Source: Cyclobacteriaceae bacterium (GTDB lineage: Bacteria; Bacteroidota; Bacteroidia; Cytophagales; Cyclobacteriaceae). Taken from it: DNA of 64,000 nucleotides. The notes beneath the pieces are model-generated. The model was not told where the DNA came from. It was given only the letters and a program-made list of their open reading frames with translations, and searched no databases. The stretch is taken from NCBI GenBank assembly GCA_003565295.1, contig PXCO01000403.1, positions 1 through 64,000 on the forward strand, read 5' to 3'. Positions within the stretch are counted from its first letter, which is position 1. Each line of letters begins with the position of its first letter. Positions 1 through 8,190 of the stretch are shown here, piece after piece. The position numbers were made by a program, and so were the translations under genes.

Positions 1-37
1 CATGTGTTTATAATTGATTTTTATTTGCCACAACTTG

Positions 38-156
38 TCCCGATCTTCGGGATAGCCTGCCCCTGCCTGCCCCGAACTTGTTTCGGGGGACTCGCTTCGG
101 GAGCCTGTCCCGAATTCACTTCGGGAGAATCTCGCAACGCCCCGTAGCTATCGGGG
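38..156. repeat. cluster of short GC-rich inverted repeats (CCCGAA..TTCGGG type)
   Basis: Within about 120 bases there are at least four small dyads with arms of the form CCCGA/TCGGG: 38-52 (TCCCGA, 3-base loop, TCGGGA), 70-88 (CCCCGAA/TTCGGGG), 108-126 (TCCCGAA/TTCGGGA) and 140-156 (CCCCG/CGGGG). The surrounding DNA is AT-rich, so the cluster stands out in composition. It lies just downstream of the minus-strand PHP gene and may help end its transcription, or be a dispersed intergenic repeat. No coding sequence is apparent in 1-197. Confidence 0.6.
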
Positions 157-197
157 CATCCCAGTGTGTGACGTGCTCGTCATCCTCGATTTCATCA

Positions 198-1295
198 TTA
201 TTTGAACTCCAAGGTAATGGGCATCCCTGTGCCAGGGGTAGTAAAGAAATTATCCACCACCAGGTTTAAGGAAATGGCGCTGACATCTCTATCACCCTCA
301 AGGTCAACTGAAAATATGCTTTCATGGCCAGGGTCTAATCTTAAATCCCTAAAAAACGCTAAATTCGGGTTTTTACCAGCTTTCTTTGTCAGGTGTAAGG
401 GTATATCAGAATTGTTCTTCACCTTTATGATAAAGGTTGTGCCTCTTCGTTCAACGCTTTTTATTTCCAGGCACTCCATGAATAAAGGTTCCAGCCACTC
501 TGCTTTACCTGCGACCTTACCTTGAAAAAAAGCTGCCGTCCTACCTGCAAAAAATGCCTCCTTTATGGCTTCTGCTGTTTTCTCTTTGGCGAAAATCAGG
601 GTTAAAGGACGGATTTGACCTCCCTTTACGTCATAATCCATACCTATAGGATTGTGTACATCGGTGTTCGACATAATAGTAAGTCCATGTTCCATGGCAA
701 ACTGATGTCCTTCATAATAATAATCCGGGCCATTCACGACTTCTATGCCGTGGAGCATATCGTTTTCGAGTAGCCATGTATGCTCTTCCCACCAAAGGGT
801 AGTATCCGGCTGTTGCCTTGCCCATCCCGGATGATCCCAGAAAATAAAGGCTCCTTGATCCCTGGCAGTTTTAAGCGCATCCTGCCAGGTCTCTACCTCA
901 AGTGCGTCTGAGTCTGTGAGAAACAAGGCATTTAAATGTCCTGGGGGCATGGACCTGGTTACTTCACTTGCCTTAATCAAAATGACCCCCAGATCTTTTG
1001 CCCGGGGTTCCGCTATTTCAAAAGACCGGTTGTGGCTCCCTGGTACATCAGCCTTATATGGTCTATACTCAATGTGATCAGTAATGGAGATAGCATCTAA
1101 GCCCTCCAACCAGGCCTCCTCTACGCGTGTGGTAGGCCAAACCTTACCGTCAGAAAAAACGGTATGCATGTGAAAATCACCCTTAAGCGTATGATATCCT
1201 GGAAGGTCTGGTAGTTGAATGACCCCCTTTTTTTGCGCGTAAGAAGTAGAATAAACAAGTATAGCGAGGAAAAAACAAATACTAATCTTTTTCAC
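198..1295 (-). CDS. secreted PHP-domain phosphodiesterase (Sb-PDE-like)
   Basis: A signal peptide (KKISICFF...TSYAQ) precedes a PHP (polymerase and histidinol phosphatase) fold. Metal-ligand motifs are visible: HMHTVFSDG near the N-terminus, then ITDHIEY, DHPGW and SNTDVHNP. This matches the family of periplasmic PHP phosphodiesterases typified by Sphingobium Sb-PDE, which hydrolyse phosphodiesters with a metal cluster. The C-terminal ~100 residues look like a beta-rich accessory domain. The frame is open back to a TTG at 1316, but a GTG at 1295 gives a textbook signal peptide start, so I prefer it. It is divergent from the PhoD-like gene at 1377 with only ~80 bp between starts, suggesting shared control. 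The natural substrate is unknown. Confidence 0.75.
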   Translation of the reverse strand: MKKISICFFLAILVYSTSYAQKKGVIQLPDLPGYHTLKGDFHMHTVFSDGKVWPTTRVEEAWLEGLDAISITDHIEYRPYKADVPGSHNRSFEIAEPRAKDLGVILIKASEVTRSMPPGHLNALFLTDSDALEVETWQDALKTARDQGAFIFWDHPGWARQQPDTTLWWEEHTWLLENDMLHGIEVVNGPDYYYEGHQFAMEHGLTIMSNTDVHNPIGMDYDVKGGQIRPLTLIFAKEKTAEAIKEAFFAGRTAAFFQGKVAGKAEWLEPLFMECLEIKSVERRGTTFIIKVKNNSDIPLHLTKKAGKNPNLAFFRDLRLDPGHESIFSVDLEGDRDVSAISLNLVVDNFFTTPGTGMPITLEFK

Positions 1296-1376
1296 TGGAG
1301 TTTGGGTTAAGTTCAATTATGGCCTTAATTTGCTAAGATTAAATTAAATTACCCAATATCCACAGGTTAACCTACT

Positions 1377-2900
1377 ATGAACTATTCTTTTCCCGTTTCC
1401 ATTTCCTTGATTTATCTTGCATTACTTTCCATTAGTTGCAACAACCCTGAAAATAGGGGTAAAGGACCCTACCTACATTATTTAATGGCGGGGGAGCCTA
1501 TGCAGGAAAGCATTATTTTTCAAGCCAGACTGGCAGAAAAGGATACGATTATCTACGAAGATGTACATGACCCGGCACTCTTTATGTCCACAGACCTAAA
1601 AGGCAAATCAGGGAAAATACAATTCGAATATGGCACCGACCCCGAATTAAAGGATGTAAGGAAGTCCCCATGGATCTCAGTTTCAGCAGAGGATGACTAT
1701 ATAGGCAAATTTATGCCAAGGAACCTAAAATCCGGCACCGTCTATCATTACCGTGTCCTATATGGAACCGATGAAAATAACTATAGCCCTAGCCCCATTC
1801 AACGTTTCCGTACCTTACCTTCAAAGGATGCAGAAGAGGAGGTCTCTTTTGTGATGGTCACCGGTTCTCACCTTGCCCGGTTTTACCTGGGAGGAGGGTT
1901 TGGAAAAGCCTCTTCACAAGGCACAGAAGCTTACCGGGGAGAGGACAAGTATGAGGGGTTCCACGGGTTTGAGAGCATATTAGCCAAGCAACCCGACTTT
2001 TTTATCGGTAATGGGGATAATGTATATTATGACCATCCGGATGATTTCCAGGTAGAGACCCTGGAGGAAATGAGGGCCATGTGGCATAGGCAGTTTTTTA
2101 TGCCCCGGATCCGAAAGATGTTTGCAGAAATCCCCATATACTGGATGAAGGATGACCATGACCACCGTTTTGACGATTCGGACACCACGGCAGTACACCC
2201 CCGATTTGGGGCTAACCCTTCCAATGAATTAGGGATAAAAACCTTTATTGAGCAAGTACCTGTCACAGATCCTGAGGAAGAAAACCCTCTTACTTACAGG
2301 ACAATAAGGGTTAATCAACACCTACAAATCTGGATGGTGGAAGGAAGGGACTACCGAAGTCCTAATGAGTGGCCGGATGGACCGGACAAAACCATTTGGG
2401 GGGAAAAACAAAAAGCATGGTTAAAGAAAACCCTAAAGGATAGCGATGCCACCTATAAAATCCTAGTCACCCCTACCCCTATGGTAGGCCCGGACGGAGC
2501 AGGGAAAAAAGACAATCACACCAACCCGGATGGTTTCCTCACTGAAGGTAACGAATTTTTCAATTGGTTATCCTCCAATGATTTTGACAGAGAATCCTTT
2601 TTCATCATTACCGGTGACAGGCATTGGCAATATCATTCCATTCATCCCACTGGCTTTCAGGAATTCAGTTGTGGGGCGATGGTGGATCAGAACTCCCGCT
2701 TAGGCGTGGATCCGGGCACCAAAAACTCCAATGATCCTGAGGGACTTATCGTACAGCCATACACAAGTACAGAACCCTCAGGTGGTTTTTTAAGGGTAAA
2801 AGTAGTCCCCCAGCAAAATGTTCCCAAAATAAGCTTCGACTTCTTCGAAGAATATGGAGAAGAGCTTTATTCGTATGGATTGGGGGGAATGGAAAATTGA
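1377..2900 (+). CDS. PhoD-like alkaline phosphatase/phosphodiesterase lipoprotein
   Basis: The N-terminus has a lipoprotein signal (LLSISC, Cys21). An Fn3-like N-terminal domain (roughly residues 60-150) precedes a metallophosphatase domain. Metal-binding signatures are GNGDNVYYD (near residue 212), KDDHDHRFDD (near 258) and GDRHWQYHS (near 412), typical of the PhoD superfamily. The expected role is hydrolysis of phosphate mono- or diesters at the cell surface or in the periplasm. At 507 residues it has normal length for the family. It diverges from a PHP-type phosphodiesterase, so the pair may process an organophosphate together. No Pho-box was identified. Confidence 0.82.
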   Translation: MNYSFPVSISLIYLALLSISCNNPENRGKGPYLHYLMAGEPMQESIIFQARLAEKDTIIYEDVHDPALFMSTDLKGKSGKIQFEYGTDPELKDVRKSPWISVSAEDDYIGKFMPRNLKSGTVYHYRVLYGTDENNYSPSPIQRFRTLPSKDAEEEVSFVMVTGSHLARFYLGGGFGKASSQGTEAYRGEDKYEGFHGFESILAKQPDFFIGNGDNVYYDHPDDFQVETLEEMRAMWHRQFFMPRIRKMFAEIPIYWMKDDHDHRFDDSDTTAVHPRFGANPSNELGIKTFIEQVPVTDPEEENPLTYRTIRVNQHLQIWMVEGRDYRSPNEWPDGPDKTIWGEKQKAWLKKTLKDSDATYKILVTPTPMVGPDGAGKKDNHTNPDGFLTEGNEFFNWLSSNDFDRESFFIITGDRHWQYHSIHPTGFQEFSCGAMVDQNSRLGVDPGTKNSNDPEGLIVQPYTSTEPSGGFLRVKVVPQQNVPKISFDFFEEYGEELYSYGLGGMEN

Positions 2901-2930
2901 ATATGGAGAATTGAAAATTGAAAATGGAAA
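2890..2930. repeat. short A-rich repeat (ATTGAAAAT units)
   Basis: Immediately downstream of the PhoD-like gene are degenerate repeats of GGAAAATTGAA / AATTGAAAATTGAAAATGG. Such A-rich repeats are common between Bacteroidota genes. The rest of 2901-3068 shows no gene. Confidence 0.45.
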
Positions 2931-3068
2931 GAATTTGGATGACGGATAATGGAAGACTGAAGCATGAATGATGAGTGATGGGAGGGATCAAAAAAAGATC
3001 TATCCAATTCTGTTTTTGAGCAATTCGTGAGCCCTAATTAATCCTTTCGTCATTCGTAATTATATTAT

Positions 3069-4064
3069 TCAGAAAGTATGGGCAAGGTTTTGTTCTTGGT
3101 CTAACTGATGATTAATGGCCCTGAGCAGGGAAGATTCCCCTTTTGCATCATCCAAAAGGGACCAAAGCATCACTCCAGCCGCTCCCACTCTTTTGGAATA
3201 ATTCACCTTTTCCATCAGGGTCTTTGGTCCATTGAAATAAAGAACTCCACCCTCAGGCAAAGTGATTTTATCCTGGTCCAGCGCATCCGGGAACTGTTCC
3301 AGGATTTCACTATAGCCCCAGTCCGGTTTGGCCCAAGGGCCAAAAGCCCTGCCAAAAAGCGGCATACCTATGAGGAGTTTGTGGGCAGGAATGTTCCGCT
3401 TCTTATGAAAATACTCATAATCCTCTTTGGCCATTTCGACGGGGGCATGCTGACCGAAACCCAGAGGGTTCCATGGCCCTGTCTTATCAAATGACATGAT
3501 ATAGATACAATCCAAAAGAGACAGGGTTTTATCGGAAATTTTATTGGAACTCCAGGCACTTAGAGCGGCTGTAATTCTTAGGTCATGGGGTTGGAATTTT
3601 TTGTGAGCCGCTTTCAGAAACTGATTGAAGTCCTCATTTACCAAGTCATGGCTCAAGGTGAAATCTATACCATCAAAGCCATATTGCAGCGTATAGGTCA
3701 GCAACTGTTCAATGAATGCTTCTCGGTTGTCTTTATGCATTAACCTTCCCAAATGTCCGGGTGCATGATTTCCACCAATGGAAAAATAGGTTCGTATACC
3801 CTTTTCCTGAAGCCGCTCCACCAGGTTGCCCAATTCCTCCCTTTGGGGCAAATTTCCTCGAGGGTCGGGATTGATGAAAGCCAGGTTAAGGTCGGTAAGC
3901 CCTTCCAAATCCATGGTGTCAGTATCAATAAGGCGGTCATGGGGCACCATCACATAGCCTACTACCATAAAATCTTCCTTTTGCTCCTGTACGGTGGTTT
4001 TGGGGCTAACTATTTGGCACCCCACTAATATAAACCAAACCAAATTAAACGTTCCTCTTCCCAT
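3069..4064 (-). CDS. GH18 (chitinase-like) lipoprotein lacking the catalytic motif
   Basis: A lipoprotein signal (FILVGC, Cys16) precedes a TIM-barrel of the glycoside hydrolase 18 family. The SxGG strand motif (SIGG, residues 95-98) and the barrel sequences IYIMSFD, GMPLFGRAFG and GVMLWSLLDD are typical. The GH18 signature DxxDxDxE reads D131-G-I-D134-F-T136-L-S138 here: both the third Asp and the catalytic Glu are gone. Family knowledge says a GH18 without this Glu cannot hydrolyse chitin by substrate-assisted catalysis, so a glycan-binding role is more likely. It lies 41 bp downstream of a sodium:solute symporter on the same strand and is probably co-transcribed. Confidence 0.75.
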   Translation of the reverse strand: MGRGTFNLVWFILVGCQIVSPKTTVQEQKEDFMVVGYVMVPHDRLIDTDTMDLEGLTDLNLAFINPDPRGNLPQREELGNLVERLQEKGIRTYFSIGGNHAPGHLGRLMHKDNREAFIEQLLTYTLQYGFDGIDFTLSHDLVNEDFNQFLKAAHKKFQPHDLRITAALSAWSSNKISDKTLSLLDCIYIMSFDKTGPWNPLGFGQHAPVEMAKEDYEYFHKKRNIPAHKLLIGMPLFGRAFGPWAKPDWGYSEILEQFPDALDQDKITLPEGGVLYFNGPKTLMEKVNYSKRVGAAGVMLWSLLDDAKGESSLLRAINHQLDQEQNLAHTF

Positions 4065-4105
4065 CTCTTCAACCGTTCAACTTCCTAAAAATTGAAAAAT
4101 ACAGC

Positions 4106-5953
4106 TTAAAGATAATTCAATTTTTTCCAAATTTTAAATAAAATCAGTGTTAAAATAATAAAAAACACAGATAAAAATATGGCTAAAACATAAAAACCAA
4201 AAATATAGTATCCAATTGCAAAAAGCCCGCTATAAACCGCTGAAGCTCCGACCGCCATTCCCACTATCCCTAAGGGCCATTCCGATTTTTGTGCATCTAA
4301 GGGAATAGCTCTTCCCTTAGATGCACAATATTGGATGACCTTTTCCCATCCTATTTTCCCAGGCCGTACCTTTCGGTAAAACCTTTCCAAGTCCTCAAAA
4401 TTATCGCTGGGGGTTAGCCAGGTAACTAGCAACCAAGATAGAGTTGTAACCCCCACGCCTATCAACAGTTGCTCATGGGTTTTGAGAATCCAAAGCTGTT
4501 CATTGGCTATTTCCAGCTCCATTCCTGATGCCAGAAAAGCCTCAAGCCTTAGCCCTTGATAATGCTCTATTCCCAAAAACACCAAAGCCATAGCAAAAGA
4601 AACCACCATGGCCGTAAGTTCACTGTAAGGGTTGATCCTGTACCAAAACCACCGGAGCAAAAACAATAGCCCGGTCCCAGCCCCAATCTGCATCAAGATA
4701 TGGAAAGCAGAAAGGGCATTTTGCAACACCAAAGCCAAAAGGGATGAGAAAATCATCAACAATAAGGTAACCAGCCTTGCTACTGTCACCAGCCTTTTTT
4801 CACTGGCCTCAGGATGTATAAACCTTTGGTAAAAGTCATGCACCATATAAGAAGAACCCAGGTTCAGGCAGGTGGAAATGGTGGACATATAGGCGGCAAC
4901 CATGGAAGCAAAGACCAAGCCCAGCACACCGGAAGGAAGAAAGGTAAGCATGGCAGAATAGGCCAGGTCATGACCTATCATCTTTCCATCTAGATGGGGA
5001 AATGCCTTTTCTAATGCCTCTAAGTCCGGGAACACCACCAATGAACACAAGGCCACAATGATCCACGGCCATGGCCTCAAGGCGTAGTGGGCCACATTGA
5101 ACAGCAAGGTGGCCCCCATGGAGTGTTGTTCGTCCTTGGCCGCCAACATACGCTGGGCAATATATCCTCCACCACCGGGTTCCGCACCTGAATACCAAAC
5201 TGCCCACCATTGTACGGTGAGTGGGATGATGAATACCACCACCGCCACCTCCCAATTGTTGAAATCAGGTAAAATGGAAAGTTTATCGGCTACGGAGGGA
5301 TGACCAAATAGCTGGGACAGCCCCCCGATCTGTGGATGATGAACAGCATAGTAGGCCGCTAGTATAGACCCTGCCATCGCTGCAAAAAAGAGGATAAAAT
5401 CCGTCAGAACGACTCCCAAAAACCCACCAAGAGAGCTGAAAAGAACGGTTATTCCTCCTGCGATAAAGATGACTTGCCATGGACTAAGCCCTAGCATTAC
5501 CCCCCCGATTTTAATCGCCGCCAAATTAACCGCGGCCATAATGGCCACATTAAATACCATGCCGAGATAAACCGCCCTAAAGCCACGCAAAAATGCCGCT
5601 GCCTTACCGCTATATCTCAATTCGTAAAATTCTATATCGGTGATCACCTCAGACCTCCTCCACAACTTGGCATATACAAACACGGTAAGCATCCCCGTAA
5701 GTAAAAAGGACCACCAAACCCAGTTCCCGGCAATTCCCCCTTGTCGTACGATGTCCGCCACCAAATTGGGGGTATCCACAGAAAAAGTGGTGGCCACCAT
5801 AGAAACTCCCAACAGGTACCAGGGCATATTTCTCCCTGATAGAAAAAAGGAAAGGGCGCTCTTGGAAGCATGCCGGGAGGCCCAGGCACCTATGCCAAGG
5901 GAAAGGATGAAAAAAACCAGTACTATGCCCCAATCCAATGCAGATAGTGTCAT
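4106..5953 (-). CDS. sodium:solute symporter (SSS family)
   Basis: A 615-residue protein with about 13 hydrophobic helices and the SSS fold order. The start (LDWGIVLVFFILSLGIGAW) and the SGRNMPWYLLG and ATTFSVDTPN segments are typical of this family, which imports sugars, amino acids or other organic solutes with Na+. A soluble C-terminal extension is followed by a final helix pair. The start ATG is clear. The next gene on the same strand, 41 bp on, is the inactive GH18-like lipoprotein, which hints that the substrate is a sugar or amino sugar. The exact substrate cannot be read from the sequence. Confidence 0.88.
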   Translation of the reverse strand: MTLSALDWGIVLVFFILSLGIGAWASRHASKSALSFFLSGRNMPWYLLGVSMVATTFSVDTPNLVADIVRQGGIAGNWVWWSFLLTGMLTVFVYAKLWRRSEVITDIEFYELRYSGKAAAFLRGFRAVYLGMVFNVAIMAAVNLAAIKIGGVMLGLSPWQVIFIAGGITVLFSSLGGFLGVVLTDFILFFAAMAGSILAAYYAVHHPQIGGLSQLFGHPSVADKLSILPDFNNWEVAVVVFIIPLTVQWWAVWYSGAEPGGGGYIAQRMLAAKDEQHSMGATLLFNVAHYALRPWPWIIVALCSLVVFPDLEALEKAFPHLDGKMIGHDLAYSAMLTFLPSGVLGLVFASMVAAYMSTISTCLNLGSSYMVHDFYQRFIHPEASEKRLVTVARLVTLLLMIFSSLLALVLQNALSAFHILMQIGAGTGLLFLLRWFWYRINPYSELTAMVVSFAMALVFLGIEHYQGLRLEAFLASGMELEIANEQLWILKTHEQLLIGVGVTTLSWLLVTWLTPSDNFEDLERFYRKVRPGKIGWEKVIQYCASKGRAIPLDAQKSEWPLGIVGMAVGASAVYSGLFAIGYYIFGFYVLAIFLSVFFIILTLILFKIWKKLNYL

Positions 5954-6236
5954 CGAAAATTCTGAAATCTTAATAGGTGCTCAAATTCTTCCCCCATGAG
6001 GGAAAAGCCAACTACAGCTGGAGTATTGCATGGTAATAAACCCATATTTGAACCGATTTCCTAATCCAAGCAATAGAAAACCACTTAGATAAATGTAGAA
6101 ACAGTTACCCATACTGGTAAGGTAACAGTTTTCATGAAGCTTTGGCTAGCTGGCCACTTTAGGGTTATTCCAGAACCTGGAAGGTCTTTCACGGAGGCTG
6201 TATATCGATCCGACAGGCCCAGGTTGGGAGCGAAAA

Positions 6237-6275
6237 AAAACCCTCCAGAGGTCTAGTAAAAGACCTCAAAGGTTT
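6237..6275. repeat. hairpin repeat copy 1 (GAGGTCT..AGACCTC)
   Basis: Perfect 7-bp stem GAGGTCT (6248-6254) / AGACCTC (6261-6267) with a 6-base loop. The flanks AAAACCC (left) and AAAGGTTT (right) extend the dyad imperfectly. A second copy lies at 6361-6399. Confidence 0.6.
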
Positions 6276-6360
6276 CGTGCACTGGACCTTTGGGGTTTTC
6301 CCAAACCCCGTATACTAAGGGAAAGCTCATCAATTAGAGACGCCCAATTTGCGTACGTTG

Positions 6361-6399
6361 AAAACCTTCCGAGGTCCAAAAAAAGACCTCAAGGGTTTT
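6361..6399. repeat. hairpin repeat copy 2 (GAGGTC..GACCTC)
   Basis: Stem GAGGTC (6371-6376) / GACCTC (6385-6390) with an A-rich loop. The flanking AAAACCTT and AAGGGTTTT extend the dyad. It matches the copy at 6237-6275 in stem, loop composition and flanks, in the same orientation. Confidence 0.6.
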
Positions 6400-6451
6400 G
6401 ATTGCCATTAAAACCAAACGGCTGGGTAAATTAAAGTCTTAATATGTTTTT

Positions 6452-6477
6452 TTCGTAATTCTACGAAATTTTCGTAG
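6452..6477. promoter_or_regulatory. putative BlaI-type operator with three phased half-sites
   Basis: CTACGAAA-T-TTTCGTAG (6461-6477) is a perfect 8-bp-arm palindrome. Another TTCGTA half-site at 6452-6457 forms a second dyad with it. The three half-sites therefore alternate at 9-10 base steps, on one face of the helix. The element ends about 30 bases before the repressor's ATG, where autoregulation by the BlaI-like protein is expected. A TACATTTG motif (6498-6505) resembling a Bacteroidota -7 element lies between, though it is very close to the start codon. Confidence 0.6.
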
Positions 6478-6508
6478 GAAGTTAGAAAAATTTAGTTTAC
6501 ATTTGGGT

Positions 6509-6883
6509 ATGGAAAGATTGACAACTACAGAAGAACAGATAATGGAGATTATGTGGAGGACGCAAAAAGCACTCATACGGGAGGTTTTAGAAAATCTGCC
6601 GAACCCTAAGCCCCCCTATACAACCCTTGCCTCGCATATTAGGCAGCTAGAGAAAAAAGGGTACCTCGATCATCATGCATTTGGGAACACGTACCAATAC
6701 TTCCCCATAGTGAGCCAGGAAGCCTATCGACAAAACAGCACAAGACGTTTAATCAATCAACATTTTGAAGGCTCCGCAAAAAATTTCCTGTCCTTTTTAG
6801 TAAAGGAGGAGAAAATGTCCGATGAGGATTTGAACGAATTAAAAACCCTGATCAATGAAGCATCAAAAAACCAGAAATCATGA
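6509..6883 (+). CDS. BlaI/MecI/CopY family transcriptional repressor
   Basis: A small winged-helix repressor of 124 residues. It begins MERLTTTEEQIMEIMW, the usual opening of Bacteroidota BlaI-like proteins, followed by the LPNPKPPYTTLASHIRQLEKKGYLDH recognition region. The frame is open to a TTG two codons upstream, but ATG 6509 fits the family start. In BlaI/MecI systems a dimer represses its own operon until it is cleaved after signalling by an M56 membrane protease. The next gene encodes such a protease and overlaps by 4 bases (ATGA), so the two form one operon. The palindrome upstream is the likely binding site. Confidence 0.9.
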   Translation: MERLTTTEEQIMEIMWRTQKALIREVLENLPNPKPPYTTLASHIRQLEKKGYLDHHAFGNTYQYFPIVSQEAYRQNSTRRLINQHFEGSAKNFLSFLVKEEKMSDEDLNELKTLINEASKNQKS

Positions 6884-8133
6884 CAGCAATCATCCAATTT
6901 CTACTTGAAGCCAGTGTGTCTTTATGTCTTCTGTACGGTCTCTATGCTTGTTTTTTTGCCAAAACCACTCAATTTTACTGGAATAGGATTTTCCTTATGG
7001 CAATACCTATCCTATCCTGTCTGATCCCTTTACTAAGCTTACCATCTCTCTGGCACAGCTCCAACTCTTCCCTCTCCAGTGTTCAAATGGTTGTAAACTT
7101 GGAAGAGGTTGTTTTTTTTCAACATGAAGTCACCTCTTCCTTACCCAAGTTGGATATTATCCTTTTATTAATGATACTCTATTCAGGCGGGGTGGCTTTT
7201 GGTCTGGCTCGGTTCCTGAGCAGCCTATTTCACTTGTATGGAATGATTCGTAAAATTGAGGCACATCACATTGGAGGCAGCAAGGTATTCATACATCCCC
7301 ATTTTAAGGCTTCCTCCTTCCTGAACTTTATATTCATGCCAAGCTATTCAACTAACCATCGGCCCTCGGGTCTTATACTGGCACATGAGCAAAGCCATGT
7401 GAAAAAACTACATAGCTTGGATTTACTTTTTATAGAGTTCTTCGGTGTTTTTTTCTGGTTTCACCCCCTTCTTAGTCAATTAAAGGACAGCGTAAAAGAA
7501 ACCCATGAATTTCAAGTTGACCGGGAAATGCTACAAAAAAGTGACATAAGGGAGTATGGGCATTTGCTCATAGAACCTGATAACATTCCAACTGGTGCAG
7601 CCTACATACATTACTTTAATCAATTACAAACCAAAAAAAGAATCATCATGATGACAAAATCCCCATCCCCCGTTTGGACCAGGTTCAGGTATGCACTAGT
7701 GCTCCCCTGTATTGCCCTTTTAGTGTTTATTTTCTCCTGTGAAAAGGAGGAAGATTTGACCCTAACAAAGTCTGAGGAGGTGCTGGCCCTATCCAGTTCG
7801 CCCTCCAAGGTAGAAGTATTTGACGTAGTGGAGGAAATGCCCACACCCGTAGGTGGCATGGAAGGCTGGAACCAATATTTGAAGGAAAACCTGGCATTCC
7901 CTTCCTCAGCTAAGGAAGAAGGCATTGAAGGCACCGTATATGCGGAGTTTATTGTGGACGAGTCCGGTAAAATCCGAGATGTTAGTTTACTAAGGGGAAT
8001 TGACGGGCGCTTAGATGCCGAGGCATTAAATGTGCTGAAAAATTCCCCCGATTGGATTCCCGGAAAGCAGGATGGCAAAGTTGTAAATGTGAAACTGCGG
8101 ATTCCCATAAGATTTAAAAGTTACCCTTCATAA
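6880..8133 (+). CDS. M56 (BlaR1-like) metallopeptidase with C-terminal TonB domain
   Basis: The N-terminal part has several membrane helices and the zinc protease motif AHEQSHVKKLHSLDLL (HExxH form HEQSH, near residue 168), as in BlaR1/MecR1 sensors. A further helix near residue 275 ends in IFSC. The last ~90 residues are a TonB C-terminal domain (PVGGMEGWNQYLKENLAFP ... GTVYAEFIVDESGKI). BlaR1 itself has a penicillin-binding sensor there, so this protein senses something else or uses the TonB-like domain to contact outer-membrane partners. It overlaps the repressor gene by 4 bases. A proteolytic-signalling role is inferred. Confidence 0.85.
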   Translation: MTAIIQFLLEASVSLCLLYGLYACFFAKTTQFYWNRIFLMAIPILSCLIPLLSLPSLWHSSNSSLSSVQMVVNLEEVVFFQHEVTSSLPKLDIILLLMILYSGGVAFGLARFLSSLFHLYGMIRKIEAHHIGGSKVFIHPHFKASSFLNFIFMPSYSTNHRPSGLILAHEQSHVKKLHSLDLLFIEFFGVFFWFHPLLSQLKDSVKETHEFQVDREMLQKSDIREYGHLLIEPDNIPTGAAYIHYFNQLQTKKRIIMMTKSPSPVWTRFRYALVLPCIALLVFIFSCEKEEDLTLTKSEEVLALSSSPSKVEVFDVVEEMPTPVGGMEGWNQYLKENLAFPSSAKEEGIEGTVYAEFIVDESGKIRDVSLLRGIDGRLDAEALNVLKNSPDWIPGKQDGKVVNVKLRIPIRFKSYPS

Positions 8134-8190
8134 AATTTAGATGTTAATTACAGAAAGATCACTAAGGCCATGGGTATCCCTCGGCCTTTT

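Larger units (their letters stand above)
5954..6508. other. 555-bp intergenic region with hairpins and an operator
   Basis: No convincing coding sequence on either strand. It separates the divergent symporter and blaI-like genes. Its left part (5954-6180) holds nothing I recognise. The right part holds two copies of a GAGGTC hairpin, a GGGGTTT/AAACCCC dyad near 6290-6310, and the operator at 6452-6477. Confidence 0.6.

Noticed and set aside
198-525. Plus-strand open frames opposite the PHP gene.
   Set aside because: They are shadows of the minus-strand gene, with no family motifs.
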